Below are positions 35,219 through 47,067 of a stretch of 64,000 bases of DNA, in pieces (the stretch's first letter is position 1; each line of letters begins with the position of its first letter). The stretch spans positions 8,308,001 to 8,372,000 of the forward strand of contig OX637296.1 of assembly GCA_951799445.1 (NCBI GenBank), written 5' to 3'. This stretch comes from Pseudisothecium myosuroides. Its lineage: Eukaryota > Streptophyta > Bryopsida > Hypnales > Lembophyllaceae. The notes below the pieces were generated by a model. The model searched no databases. It worked only from the letters and a program-made list of their open reading frames with translations, and was not told where the DNA came from. Position numbers and translations under genes: made by a program.

Positions 35219-35583
35219 GTGTTCAAAGTAGAAATTCAAACCTCAGTTTGGCATAGTAAAGTACCTTTTTTTTAAAACTTTGAACTAATAAAAGTTGGTA
35301 AATGAATCTAGATTTCATCTCCAAAAATCCGTTTGAGATTTAGAGCCTCCAATCAAAAGTTATGGACAAAATTCAAAGGCAATGTTTGAAAATGTTAAAA
35401 AAATGTCTCTTCCAACCCGTTTCTGAACTTTGTCTATAACTTTTGACTGGAGACTCTAAATCTCAAACGGATTTTTGGAGATGAAAGCTATCTTAATTTA
35501 GTAACTTTTCTTAGTTCAAAGTTTTTTGAGAAAAGTTATTCTTCTATGCCTAAATGAAGTCTGAACTTCTGCTTTGAATACAA
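35219..35583. repeat. Imperfect fold-back element, ~365 bp
   Basis: The left arm, from gttcaaagtagaaattca, pairs imperfectly with the right arm, tgaacttctgctttgaat. The inner parts (tttcatctccaaaaatccg and cggatttttggagatgaaa) pair well. The centre is near 35400. It resembles a decayed MITE; no target duplication could be fixed. Confidence 0.6.
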
Positions 35584-36224
35584 TTCCTGCCGCTTTTCAA
35601 TTGACTTAGTATTGAAATTGTGAAAAATAAAAAAATGCAATGTTAGTACAACAACTATGCATGGACATGATGTTGTGTGATTATTGCACTAACTTAATAT
35701 GTCTTAGAAAAGCACTAATGCTGCACGAAGTTAGTCACCCATCACTAAACCATTGAAGTCGTACATATTTCGTCATACATAGTTATCGTGCAACTTTAGT
35801 ACTTCAAACTCAAATATGAATGACATGCCTCAACTGCATGGTATTAATGAATGTCATTATCGTGTTGTAACAATGTTTCTAAATGAATGAATGTAACACG
35901 AAAGCAATGCTTGACGATAATCGTGCGATTACTGTTGACATTTCGTGGCAGAGGAACTTTGTGATGTCTAACTCAATGTGTCAGACCGGTCCCAACTCTA
36001 TTGACTTAAAGCAGTTCTATTGTATATGTTTCATTGGTCTTCTGTGACTTACATGCTGAATCTAAAGGCAAAGCTTTATTATTAAGGTCATTTCATTCTT
36101 CCTCAGGGATGGAAAGGGAACTACAATCAAGATTTGTTTTGCCAGTCCAAAAGACAAATATGATTGCATCACAATGTTGATCATATTATGAATTCTTATT
36201 AGCTTGAAGTGACAACGGAAGCTT
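35584..36224. other. AT-rich stretch before the mariner-like pseudogene
   Basis: No supportable gene; it may include the decayed 5' terminal region of the mariner element. Confidence 0.3.
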
Positions 36225-37350
36225 GAGAAAGGATCGGTTACAACTGCGGCTCATCAATTCAGATTCAACACTCAAACAATCAGTAGTGACATTGATGTAG
36301 CCACTGTCAAAGATATTCCGTTGAGGCAGTGTAAGAACACTCAATCTTTGGCATGTGCCATGGATGTCTCCAAGTCAACACTACATTGACGTATAAAGGG
36401 AAAAAAATCATATCATTATTCAAGTGCGTTGAAACCATTCCTCACTGAAGCAAGTAAGAAATCTCGACTACAATATGCGCTATCAATGACTAAACCATCA
36501 TCCCTAAATATGAAGTCTCCAACATTTAAGGTCTCTTTTGATTGTATTTGTATTGATGAAAAATGACTCTATCTCACTGAGGAAAGCGACAGCTTCTACC
36601 TGGTGCCCGATGAAGAAGAGCCCCAACGCACGGGTAAAAGTAAGTGCTTTATTCTCAAGGTGATGCTCTTTGACGTTGTTACTCACCCTCGCTTTGATTA
36701 CTTGAGAAATAAATTTTTCAATGGCAAAATTGGAATATATCCTCTTGTATTTCAAGAACCTGCTAAACGATAGAGCAAGAATTGACCAGTTGGTACAATG
36801 GAGACAAATTCAATTGCAACAATCACAAAGGAGGTCAGAAAACAGATTTTGATAGAGAAGGTGTTTCCAGACATCAGATTGGTTTGGCCATGAAGCTCAA
36901 AACCAAAACCAATTGAAGCTTTGTTCAACAGGATAATGCAAAACCGCACCCAAGTTCAAATGACCCAATTCTGATTGAAGAAGGCAATAAAAATGGACTC
37001 AAGATTTGTTTAGTGTACCAACCACTAAACAGTCCAGATACAAATGTGTGGACTTTGGATTCTTTCGAGCCATTCAATCACTACAACATCAAAAGGCTCT
37101 TAATGTGATTGACGAATTGGTCTCTGCAATAGTTGCCTTGTTCAATGAGATGGAGAAGGACAAATTCAATGACTTCTTTCTTTCTCTTCAAAATTGCCTC
37201 ATCAATGTTACGAAAGTTAATGGTGGCAACAACTACAAGCTCCCTCACATGGGCAAAGCAAGATTAGCAAGACTAGGCCGTCTTCTTGTAAATCTAGAGT
37301 GTCCTATTGACATATTACAAGGTGCTCAAGACGCTATTAGTCACATGTAG
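36225..37350 (+). pseudogene. Plant mariner-like (Tc1/mariner) transposase pseudogene
   Basis: Pieces in order match the layout of plant mariner-like transposases (DD39D type). A helix-turn-helix-like part lies at about 36300-36400. The first catalytic Asp sits in CICIDEK (36555-36557) and is followed at once by TGA 36564, where Trp is expected. Then come LTEESDSFYLVPDEEEP, KVMLFDVV and FNGKIGIYP. The second Asp is in VQQDNAKPH (36932-36934) and the third in NSPD (about 37033). The C-terminal part (37006-37350, FFRAIQSLQ, VNGGNNYKLPHMGK) is in another frame. Stops near 36770-36785 and at least one frameshift at about 37030-37060 show that it is dead. The second-to-third Asp spacing is about five residues short. 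Confidence 0.75.
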
Positions 37351-40300
37351 ATGACTGGGGAGCAAAAATTATAGCACAATAAGTCAATATTTTAGTTTGG
37401 TATGTGAAAAAAAAACCACAACAATTTGAAATTAAAAATATTAAAAAATCGGGGCTTTTAGATCGTTATTTCATCTGAATGGAAAGCTTTGGTTAGTTCT
37501 ATTTGGATTAGTGATGTGAAAGTTGTAAACAATCTTGTTTTTTGGGCAACTCAAATATTTTCTTGAATTTTTTTTTGTAGAATTCATTTTTGAATTCAAT
37601 ATTTACAATGTTAAAAAAAATCACAAGGTTAACAACTAAGGGAATAAGACTTTCCAAGTGTGTTTTTCTTTTGAAAAAAGAATGCAGGCTTATAATTCTC
37701 TCCAATGAAGCAAATCGTTTTATTTTCAAAATACAACAGAATAGATGATTAGAAAGCTTTCTTTTAAGTGTGCATTCTACTTTTGAGTGAAATGCATAGG
37801 CTTTATGAAATTATAATTAACAAGAGAAATATATGCATGTATCTTATTTTTAGTATGTTGTCTCTCCTCACACTGTTTGAGAAATTTGCATATAAGAGTT
37901 CTTTGGGATTATAGGTGACATGGACAACTTAAAATCGTGTTAGTACACTAAAATGCACTTCCAAAAAACTTAGGTTCAAATGAAGAGCTATCAAATTCAT
38001 TACAGAATCCATCTTGGAATTGTTGAAATGTACTCTATCTGGAGTAATTTTTGTTAGAAATAAAAATCACAAATAACTAGAAATGAACATTTGTATGTTT
38101 AAATTTTCAATCACTGATATTATGGAAACACTTTACTCTTTTCAGTGGGACCATTTTCAAAGCAAATGGATAAGTACAATTTTTTAGATCTCAAATAAAA
38201 TAAAATTGGCAAGCTTTGCTCAAGACCAAGAAATGAAGGAAAATTTGCAAGCTTTATACTTCCACTAATGGTACATATATGCCTTTGAGGACTTCTCAAA
38301 ATCAAATATTTACCTTTTCTAGAGAAAAATAAAACCTTTCAATAGTTGACCTTCAATATTGCCCTTAAAAACTTTAATTTAAGCTAGTCAAAGGAATTTA
38401 ACTGCCCACACCAAAACAAGCTTGAAATTTCTAAGTGACCATATGTGGTTGCTTAGGTAGTTAAAAGTGAAGATCTTTTGCTACAATAATCTCACCGGTG
38501 GAATTAGTGTGTTTCTATTTTAAGTTAGAGTTATTAACAGTGTAGTTTTTCCTTCTATGGCTTGAACCTACTTCTAATAAAAAAACTTTAATGAGTAAAA
38601 CTTAAATTTTTTTTTTCAAACTAAGTTTTTCAGATTTTGAATCCTATTTTTGAACATAAAAAAAAGAAATTCAAAATCAATAGTGCTAAAACTTGAAGTC
38701 TACATCCAAGTCAAGCCAGGTCCCAAAAACTTTTTCTTTTTACTTTAAATACCAACATCTTGCAATGTACGTAGTGGCAATATTCTTCAATTTTTTGTAC
38801 AAAATTATACACTAATCTAATGCCAAATTCTATAGTCAAATATGCAAAAAATTCAATGTCAAGGCTTTTTGGCTCTTTGCAATAAAATGACATTTTTAGT
38901 AGGTTGTGATGAAAAAAGGCCTTGGGACTTTAGGAGTGAAGCATATTTGTTTTTTAAAATTCAATAATATTGCAATGATGTAATACACAATGCTCCATTA
39001 CAAATGTACTCATGCATTGAAAAACACAAATTAAATTAACAAACATTTTATTCCAAGTAATAGTCTTAGGTGGAGTCATCCAAATGGACCACAACAATTT
39101 TCGGATGTTCCATACAAATTAGGCTTGTCCATTATTCTCAGTTGAACCTTCTTTGCTAGGAGGTGGCAAACTCTATCAAAAGATGTTCATTTTTTGATTG
39201 GATTGCATTGATGCATTCAGCGAAAACCCCCATCTAGGGTCTTTTTGTTGCTTACGGACTTTTCGTGAAATTTACATTTCAAGCTTTCTGTAAATGTAGT
39301 TGCAGAAGCCACTTGGTAGCCTTTTGGTCATTTGGGGGTTAATTGGTGTATTTGAAAACTATTCAAATTTGTACTTAGTTCTGTAAGTCGTTGTATTTAC
39401 AAATTTTCAAATTTTCAAATTGTTTATACTACATTGACAAAGATTCCAATATCTTGAAAGGAAATAGTAAATCTCAAAAGGTATACTATTAGTAGATATT
39501 TCAACTCAAAAGGATACAAAAATATTTTTGAAGTGTTTTGGCCTCTTGCAATCTTATTTTCAGAGCATGAAAGGGCTTCTCAAAATATCAAAGACAAACC
39601 AATCTGAGTCCTAGGCTACAAGAACACATAGATTTGGGGGGATTGTAAAAGTGAAATAAATGTAAAATTTCTTACAATAGGCATAAAAATTATTAAAATG
39701 ACATATTTGTAAAAGAAAATTAGAAAACACTTTTTAATTAAAAATCAAACAACAAATGTCGAGCTCAACAAAGGGATTCAAACATCAAATGCACTATACA
39801 AATCACTAAGAGACCCAAGGGAACACCAACTCCAACCTATTGCGAGAGAGAAAAAGATTACGGAAGTCATTGAGAGGTGGTGACGGACTTGTGGTTATGT
39901 TGGGATGATATTGATTGTTGTATAAAAGAAACAAAGTGAAAATGAATCATTGACTAGCAAGAAGTGCCCTATTTTGTTGAGGACAAATTTTAATTGAGAG
40001 GAGACTAGGTTGTTGTAGCATGCCAACTTTTGTTTGTAAGAGCACTCTACAATGTTGCCGCATTGTCCCTACACCATGTCCAAGATATTTGAGAGCACTT
40101 TGTATAGTCAATTCTTACCATCAAATCCAAATGCATACTCAATGGTCAAGTACAACAGAAACATCCGTTGAATTGCAAATGCACCAATAACAAAACAACA
40201 AATCAAATAGAAGAATGCATGCAACATCAAAAGAACAATCTTTGGAGTGACATTGTTTCCCTTTCTAGACTTAAGCATAATAGTATCTCTAGAGACTACG

Positions 40301-40550
40301 TTGGATGATAACAAAAATGTGTACCAAATTATAGTGGGCATAGTCTTGATCTACACATGCCCTAACTTTGTGAGCATGGACGTTTTCATAGTTGGAAGTC
40401 ATCAATAGTACGTGAACTGCAAGCACTTGTACTACTTGTATAAATACTTTTGCAAAATGGATATCTATAAAGACAAATTCATTCATGATCCAAGTTATAG
40501 CTTCAATGAATTGAAGCTTCTTCTTGTTCAAAGAGAATTGGCCCGGCCTC
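37351..40550. other. AT-rich region with no supportable gene
   Basis: Many short frames but no recognisable domain. A motif near 38925 (aaaaggccttgggactttagg) recurs in related form near 57570 and 58995, so part of this is a dispersed repeat. Poly-T and poly-A runs are common. Confidence 0.4.
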
Positions 40551-40552
40551 TA

Positions 40553-40810
40553 CACTAAATAGTAAAATTAGGTTGCCTTGACAATTAGGTTGCCTTACCC
40601 AAGAGAAATTACCTCATAACTAATGCTTGTCCAGATGGAGGCACATGCCAATCTCTAATCCCGAGCCACAAATCAATATACCAACCCATGCCATACACAT
40701 AGTTCTTACTTTACTGCATCCTTCTAAGGTAACTGTACACATTGATATAGTTATCAATGTATAGAATGTTGAGAAATTAGTCTGGGGCAACCTAATTTCA
40801 CTATTTAGTG
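40553..40810. mobile_element. 258-bp terminal-inverted-repeat MITE upstream of METE
   Basis: The left end, CACTAAATAGTAAAATTAGG, pairs with the right end with one mismatch, over about 26 bp. TA flanks both sides (40551-40552 and 40811-40812), whereas the 3-bp flanks (cta/tag) do not match. A TA duplication would fit a Tc1/mariner-type transposase even though the ends begin CACTA. It lies about 0.5 kb upstream of the methionine synthase transcript. Confidence 0.65.
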
Positions 40811-41239
40811 TAGATAGGTGTAGAGCAGTCCTTATTAGAGTACCCCGCCGTGCTGTGGGACACAAATACCGGTACCATGCAACAGCAATCTGCCAACCGA
40901 AGGCAGGCAGGCATTTCACCTGGCTGGTGCGCCTTTTCGTTGAAGATAAAATTGCGCAGAGCACTTGAGGGCGCTCCCGAATGATGATCCGATCGCTGCA
41001 TTATTGCGACGAGGCAGCCATGAAGCACTGAGCCCACTGAGTGCCCAGGTCGCGTGCAACAAGCAGCAGCAGAACTCACTCACTCTGGGGCGAACCAGAG
41101 ATCGCGCAGGTAATTCCATCAGTTAACTGCGAGCTTAGGGGTGGATTAGTGAGTGGTGGGTGCCCATGTTAAAAAGTGCGGGGAGAATAGTAACTGAGCG
41201 CGGCGTGCGGGATCTGGGCGCTTAAGAACCCTCGCACTG

Positions 41240-44200
41240 CTCCTGGGGCCTCTGTATCTTCGCTCTTCAGCAGGCAGGCAGGCTGGTTCTGTTGCGGAGC
41301 TCCAGATCCCCTTTCGCCTCTCCTTCAGTTGTCCTCTGCCCAGGTGAGCTTAAGGGACCCCACGTTGCCCCTTTCTGATTCGCTTGTTTGTCGACTTGTT
41401 GGTTTCCATGCTGCTGGTGGTGCTGGTCGTGGTAAGTGGCATTTGCTTTGGGGTTTGGGGGTCTCTCTCTTTTCCGAGCTTGGGGTTTTAGATCTGCGCT
41501 GCTGGCGCCAGAGGGGGTTTGGGGAGTATCGCCGGGGCTGGTCCCAAATTTCCTCGTGGCCGGGGGGGTTTAGTGATTTGGTTATGGAGGAAGGCGTTTC
41601 CTGCCGTTTTGTGGGAGTGGAATGTGGGGTTTTCTGTTTCGTGGTGTCCGCACGCTCGCGTGGATCGAGGGCGTTGGGCGGAATGGCATCTTCTTTGGGG
41701 TCAGATCGGGATCCACGTTCAGTATGAGCGACATGGAATTGCGACGAGATGGTCTGAGTGTGCTGCATGTCGACGAGGCCGATGTATGTTCTTCGTTTCT
41801 CGGCTTCTTGACGGGAGATTTCATGTGCGATGGTCGTGTGGCCTGGTGTGTGTTGGGAGGCGGCATGCTCCCTGTCCTTGCAGGGGCGTCGCTTGGGGAG
41901 GCATTTGCTTGCGTTAGGGGGGATTTTGTTCCATGGATCTTGCTGTTCTCCAGGCGGGAGATTAGACCCTGTGATGGTCGAGTTTGCGTAGCTGCATTGT
42001 GATTCCAAGGCATTGTGTCTGACAATGTTCTTTCGTTGTCGTGCAGACCCGTTCCGTGAGCAGCAGCGATCGTCATGGCTTCCCACGTGGTCGGCTACCC
42101 GCGCATGGGCCCCAAGAGGGAGCTGAAGTTCGCTCTGGAGTCGATGTGGGATGGCAAGACCCAGGCGGCCGATTTGGAGAAGGTGGCGCAGGATCTGCGT
42201 GCGTCGATCTGGAAGCAGATGTCGGAGGCGGGAGTGAGCTTGATCCCCAGCAACACGTTTTCGTACTACGACCAGGTGCTGGACACGACGGCGATGGTGG
42301 GTGCGGTGCCTTCCCGTTACGAGTGGACCGGCGGAGAGATCGGTCACGATGTGTACTTCTCGATGGCCCGCGGCAACAAGACGAAGCCCGCCATGGAGAT
42401 GACCAAGTGGTTCGACACCAACTAGTGAGTGGTCCTTCTCTCTGGGATGGTGATTCGGAGTCGGTCGGTTTCTGCGTGCGGGGATCTGTGTGGACTGTGG
42501 AGAACTCGTCTGACGTTTCGTTTTTTTTCTTTGGTTTGTGCGTGCAGCCACTACATCGTTCCCGAGTTGAGCCCTGAGACGAAGTTCGTGTACTCTTCCC
42601 GCAAGGCCGTGAGCGAGTACAAGGAAGCGAAGGCGGTAGGTGTCCTGCATTGTCGGTAGACTGTGATTTCTGTTTTTTTTTTCCTTGCGTCCTGGACTTG
42701 AAGAGTGTGGCTGCTGGTGTGCTGACCTTGTGTGCTTGTTGCAGCTTGGCGTGGATACCGTTCCCGTGCTGGTCGGTCCGGTGACGTACTTGCTTCTGTC
42801 GAAGGGTGACAAGGCGGCCCCGAAGTCGTTCAACACGTTGTCCCTTCTGGATGCGATCCTGCCCATCTACAAGTGAGTTTCGTGGTGTGCATGTATTTTT
42901 TCTGCAGTGAAGGTTGGTTTTGAGTGTTTCCCCAGAGAGAGTCTCGATGGTCTGATGTTTTTTTGATTTTTTTGTCAGGGCCGTGATCACTGAGTTGAAG
43001 GAAGCCGGTGCGTCGTGGATCCAGCTGGACGAGCCGAAGCTGGTGATGGACTTGGAAGCGTCTCAGTACGAGGCGTTCAAGACGGCTTACGCCGCTCTCG
43101 GGGAGGTGTCGGGCGTGAAGCTGTTGGTGGAGACGTACTTCACGGACTTGCCCGCGGAGGCGTACAAGTAAGCATTTGGCTTTTCCTTGGTGAGGTTTAT
43201 CTTGTTGGACTGGATCCGCGAGTGTTTGGGGCAATGTGGTGGTGTCCACTCGATCTGCGACTTCGTCGAATGTGGGTTGAATGTGGTTGTTGTCGCGCAA
43301 TGGCAGGACTTTGAGCGGTTTGCCGATCGCTGGATTCGGCGTGGACCTGGTGCGTGGTTCGAAGACATTGGGCCTGATCAAGGAGCACGGTCTGCCTGCC
43401 GGCAAGACTCTGTTCGCTGGCGTGGTGGACGGTCGCAACATCTGGGCGAACGACTTGGCGTCTTCCGTGTCCGTGGTGGAGGGTCTCCAGGCGCAGCTGG
43501 GCAAGGAGAACGTGGTGGTGTCGACGTCTTGCTCTCTGCTGCACTCGGCCGTGGACCTGAAGAACGAGACGAAGTTGGACGCGGAGCTGAAGTCTTGGCT
43601 GGCTTTCGCTGCGCAGAAGTTGCACGAGGTGGTGGCGATCGCGCAGGCTTTGGGCGGCCAGAAGGACGAGGCTTTTTTCTCTTCGAACGCTTCGGCTCAG
43701 GCCTCCCGCAAGAACTCTCCGCGCGTGCACAACCAGGCTGTGAAGGCCGCGGCCGCGGCTCTCGCCGGGTCCGAGCACCGTCGCGCGACTCCCGTGTCGA
43801 CCCGTTTGGAGGAGCAGCAGAAGCACCTGAACCTTCCGATTTTGCCTACGACGACGATCGGTTCGTTCCCCCAGACGCCTGAGCTCCGTCGCGTTCGCCG
43901 CGAGGTGAAGAGCAAGAAGATCTCTGAGGCGGACTACGACAAGGCTATCAAGGCCGAGATCGACAGCGTGGTGAAGCTGCAGGAGGAGCTGGACATCGAC
44001 GTGCTGGTGCACGGCGAGCCCGAGCGCAACGACATGGTGGAGTACTTCGGCGAGCAGCTGGACGGTTTCTGCTTCTCCGCGAACGGTTGGGTGCAGTCTT
44101 ACGGTTCTCGTTGCGTGAAGCCCCCGATCATCTTCGGCGACGTGAGCCGTCCGAAGGCGATGACGGTGTACTGGTCGACCTACGCGCAGAGCGTGACGAA

Positions 44201-45047
44201 GCGTCCGATGAAGGGCATGTTGACGGGTCCCGTGACTTGCCTGAACTGGTCTTTCGTGAGGAACGACCAGGCCCGTTCCGAGACTTGCTACCAGATCGCG
44301 CTTGCGCTGAAGGACGAGGTGGAGGACCTGGAGCGTGCGGGGATCACGGTGATCCAGATGGACGAGGCTGCGCTGCGCGAGGGTCTGCCTTTGCGCAAGT
44401 CGGAGCACGCGGACTACCTTCACTGGGCGGTGCACGGTTTCCGCATCACGACTTGCGGCGTGAAGGACACGACTCAGATCCACACGCACATGTGCTACTC
44501 GAACTTCAACGACATCATCCACAGCATCATCGACATGGACGCGGACGTGATCACGATCGAGAACTCTCGTTCGGACGAGAAGCTTCTTTCCGTGTTCCGC
44601 GAGGGCGTGCACTACGGCGCGGGCATCGGTCCCGGCGTGTACGACATCCACTCCCCCCGCATCCCGCCCACGGAGGAGATGGCCGACCGCGCGCGCAAGG
44701 TCCCTTTCTGATCTCCTGGTCTTTTTAGTTGTGTTGCTCCGTTTTGAGTTCCGAGTTGTCGTTTGGTGTGCGGGTCATTGTGAACTGCTTTCGTTGTCCT
44801 TGGCCACGTCCTGGTTTGGCCGATGTTGTCTTTGTGTGTGGTGGTGCTGGGCCACGTCCTGGTTGTGCCATGTGTGCTGACGTGTGTGTGGGACAACTTT
44901 TTTCAGATGTTGGCGGTGTTGGAGTCGAAGGTTCTTTGGATCAACCCCGACTGCGGTCTGAAGACGAGGAAGTACGGCGAGGTGGTTCCTGCTCTGACGA
45001 ACATGGTGAACGCCGCCAAGCAACTGCGCGCGGAGCTGGCCAAGTAG
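41240..45047 (+). CDS. METE: Cobalamin-independent methionine synthase (METE), complete
   Basis: Transfers the methyl group of 5-methyltetrahydrofolate (polyglutamate) to homocysteine, making methionine (EC 2.1.1.14). Plant enzymes of this type are mainly cytosolic, and no transit peptide is visible. Coding exons: 42075-42424, 42548-42635, 42745-42872, 42979-43167, 43307-44699, 44907-45047. All introns are GT-AG, and the total is 762 codons, close to the usual 765. The N-terminal half carries the folate-binding barrel ([13 protein letters not shown] near the start). The C-terminal half carries the zinc/homocysteine site: His646 and Cys648 (HTHMC), Glu670 (IENSRSDEK) and Cys732 (NPDCGLKT). The ATG at 42075 matches the family start. 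A 5'-UTR intron runs 41344-42046. Exons are much more GC-rich than the flanks. A second, inverted copy begins at 63241. Confidence 0.97.
41344..42046 (+). other. 5'-UTR intron of METE
   Basis: cag|gtgagc at 41344 and gtgcag at 42041-42046 bound a 703-bp T/G-rich intron, 28 bases before the start codon. Leader introns of this kind are common in highly expressed plant genes and often raise expression. The transcription start was not identified; about 41240 is a guess from the promoter/leader composition change. Confidence 0.7.
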
Positions 45048-46290
45048 GCGACTGGATCGACTTGGAGAACCTATTTTATCCCTTTTCCCTTGTAGGCGGA
45101 GCTTTGAGGGCGTCCCGTGTCTCCATCGACTTCAGTAGTCGGACGTCTCCTTCTTATACGATTTCAATACGGTGTTCAGATGTGATTTTTGTTGTGGTTA
45201 GCACCGTGCAGCAGCATATTCCGGGTGTGTGCGGGGATCGCCACCCCATATCGTAGTTTCTGTATTGCTGATTCATATTCTGGAACATGGGTATATTCAT
45301 TTGATTTTGACTGGTGACTGGTCGGACCCGTTGGGTAGGTGACGGAGCGAAGTTTTGAGAGATTCGTTCCGCGGCATTTTGCCGAACATTTTTGAGACAT
45401 GTCTGAGCCAGCATTGTGTTCAGATGTCGGGAGACGATTTGGTTAGCATTGTGGTCAGTAGCGTGCTAACCGTGAGGTATTGTGTTGTGGTCGGGAACGC
45501 TGTCAGAACATTTTTGAATGTCTTTGATACTGGATACTGGATACTGGGGAGAGAAACTTCTCTCGCAGTGGGCGCTTAAAGTGCTACATGCTGGAGATAC
45601 TGGTTGTAATGGTGTGAATGTGACGCTTCTTGGGTTGTTGTTTTCCTTTTTTGCCAGGCTTCTTTTTTTGAGACTCCCTTGTGGAGTTGGATGCCTGGGT
45701 TGGTTTGAATGTTTGTGCGTTTGCGAATGTGTTTAGTAAGCGGCGTGTCGACGGTGACTTGCCTTGCAGTCGGCACTGGAATGCCGCGCTTGCAGGTCGA
45801 TTGGACAGTGTTCATCGGGATTTTTCTGCTCTGGAGCTTAGGGAATCCGTTCCGTAGAGCTGGCGCATTAGGATTGTCGTTTTTTTGAGTGATTTCCGAT
45901 TTCTTCGTCCTCGGATCAGCGGCTTATTTTTAGGCAGCATTTTGATTACAGTGGTTAATCTGAAGGGTTTGGATGCTGCTCACTGAATATGTTGTAGAGT
46001 AGAGGATCCTGCTGTTCTGTTGGGTGAGTTGAGGCGGGGCTTGCTGAACAGATTTGAATCCTCTGGGAGCTCTCTGATGTTGTTGCCTCGTCCGACAGAT
46101 TGACTGGGAATCCCTAGTTCTTTGCAAGTATTGCACAGATCTCAAGTATGCATTTCCGACTGAATATTTTGTGTAAAGTTATTCTGAGTTTGTTGTAGTT
46201 GACAGGATTCTGACAAGTGAATATGGGGCCTTTGCTGTTGAGCAAAGCGCATTGTCGCCTCCTGTCATTTCGCTAGTATCAAGTACGATG
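44288..46290 (+). repeat. METE 3' inverted duplication, left arm
   Basis: Pairs with 64000-62170. From 44288 to about 45640 the two arms look identical, with paired positions summing to 108288 throughout. At about 45640-45660 the left arm is 14 bp longer. It is then identical again to about 45870, has roughly 155 extra bases (about 45875-46030), and finally aligns only at clearly lower identity to about 46290. The match may continue beyond the window through the second gene. Confidence 0.9.
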
Positions 46291-46380
46291 TTTGCTCGTT
46301 CGTAATGTGCGCGATATGAAAGCACCATTAGAAGTTTAGTAAGAAATTATTTTTCCTCTTGAACGCGCATGACGAATAAC

Positions 46381-46587
46381 CAAACAGATTCCAACATCAC
46401 CAGAGCTGTAAAACTTAGCTAGTTTTGCATGCCAACTCAAATTTTATAACGATTTTATGTGTTCCAGTCTTCAGTTCGGAATCCAAACAGATTCCAACAT
46501 CACGAGAGCTGTAAAACTTAGCTAAGTTTTGCATGACAACTCAAATTTTATAACGATTTTATGTGTTCCAGTCTTCAGTTCGGAATC
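46381..46587 (+). repeat. Tandem duplication of ~103 bp
   Basis: 46381-46483 and 46484-46587 are the same unit (caaacagattccaacatca ... cagttcggaatc) with a few substitutions and one inserted base. It lies just beyond the end of the METE inverted repeat. Confidence 0.9.
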
Positions 46588-47067
46588 TCGTGATTGCAGT
46601 GGCTCTCTTGAGATTTCATGCACTTCCTTACTCCTGCCTTGAAATGAAAATATAAGGAGGACGAGGTGTAGGTGGATTACCGACACCTTCACTGGACGGG
46701 ACTTTTCTATAACACATGTTTGAGTGTTTTTTTCATTTTTTCATTTTTTTAATGTAGTGCCAAAGTGGCGATCGTAAGTATCACATTAGCATGTCACAAT
46801 GTTTATAATTTTATTTTCATCCACAATTTGACAATTTCATCCAAAGATTTTTTTTTAATTTGAAGTTTTTGGGGAAAATTCTTCATGGTTTGTTGCCAGT
46901 TTTTTGCCGAAATCTTTTTACACCAAAATGCCAAAAATAAAAAGCCCTAGGGATAGCTTGTATTGATCTCAGTGCTCATCCAAGTCTATATTCCCTAATT
47001 TAATATGAGACCAAATGGGTGTAGTAAATACTACTACAACAGGCATTCCAAGCACCTCTACTTAATC
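46588..47067. other. AT-rich spacer
   Basis: No gene or structured repeat recognised. Confidence 0.4.

Noticed and set aside
41325..42866. 513-codon minus-strand ORF
   Set aside because: Antisense to the METE 5' intron and first exons; Arg/His/Pro-rich as expected from GC-rich coding DNA read backwards.
43197..44651. 484-codon minus-strand ORF over the METE main exon
   Set aside because: Shadow of GC-rich codons ([14 protein letters not shown] low-complexity residues); the plus strand encodes METE.
45154..45579. ORFs downstream of METE present in both inverted arms
   Set aside because: Their identity reflects the duplicated DNA, not protein constraint; no domain, and they lie in the 3' flank.
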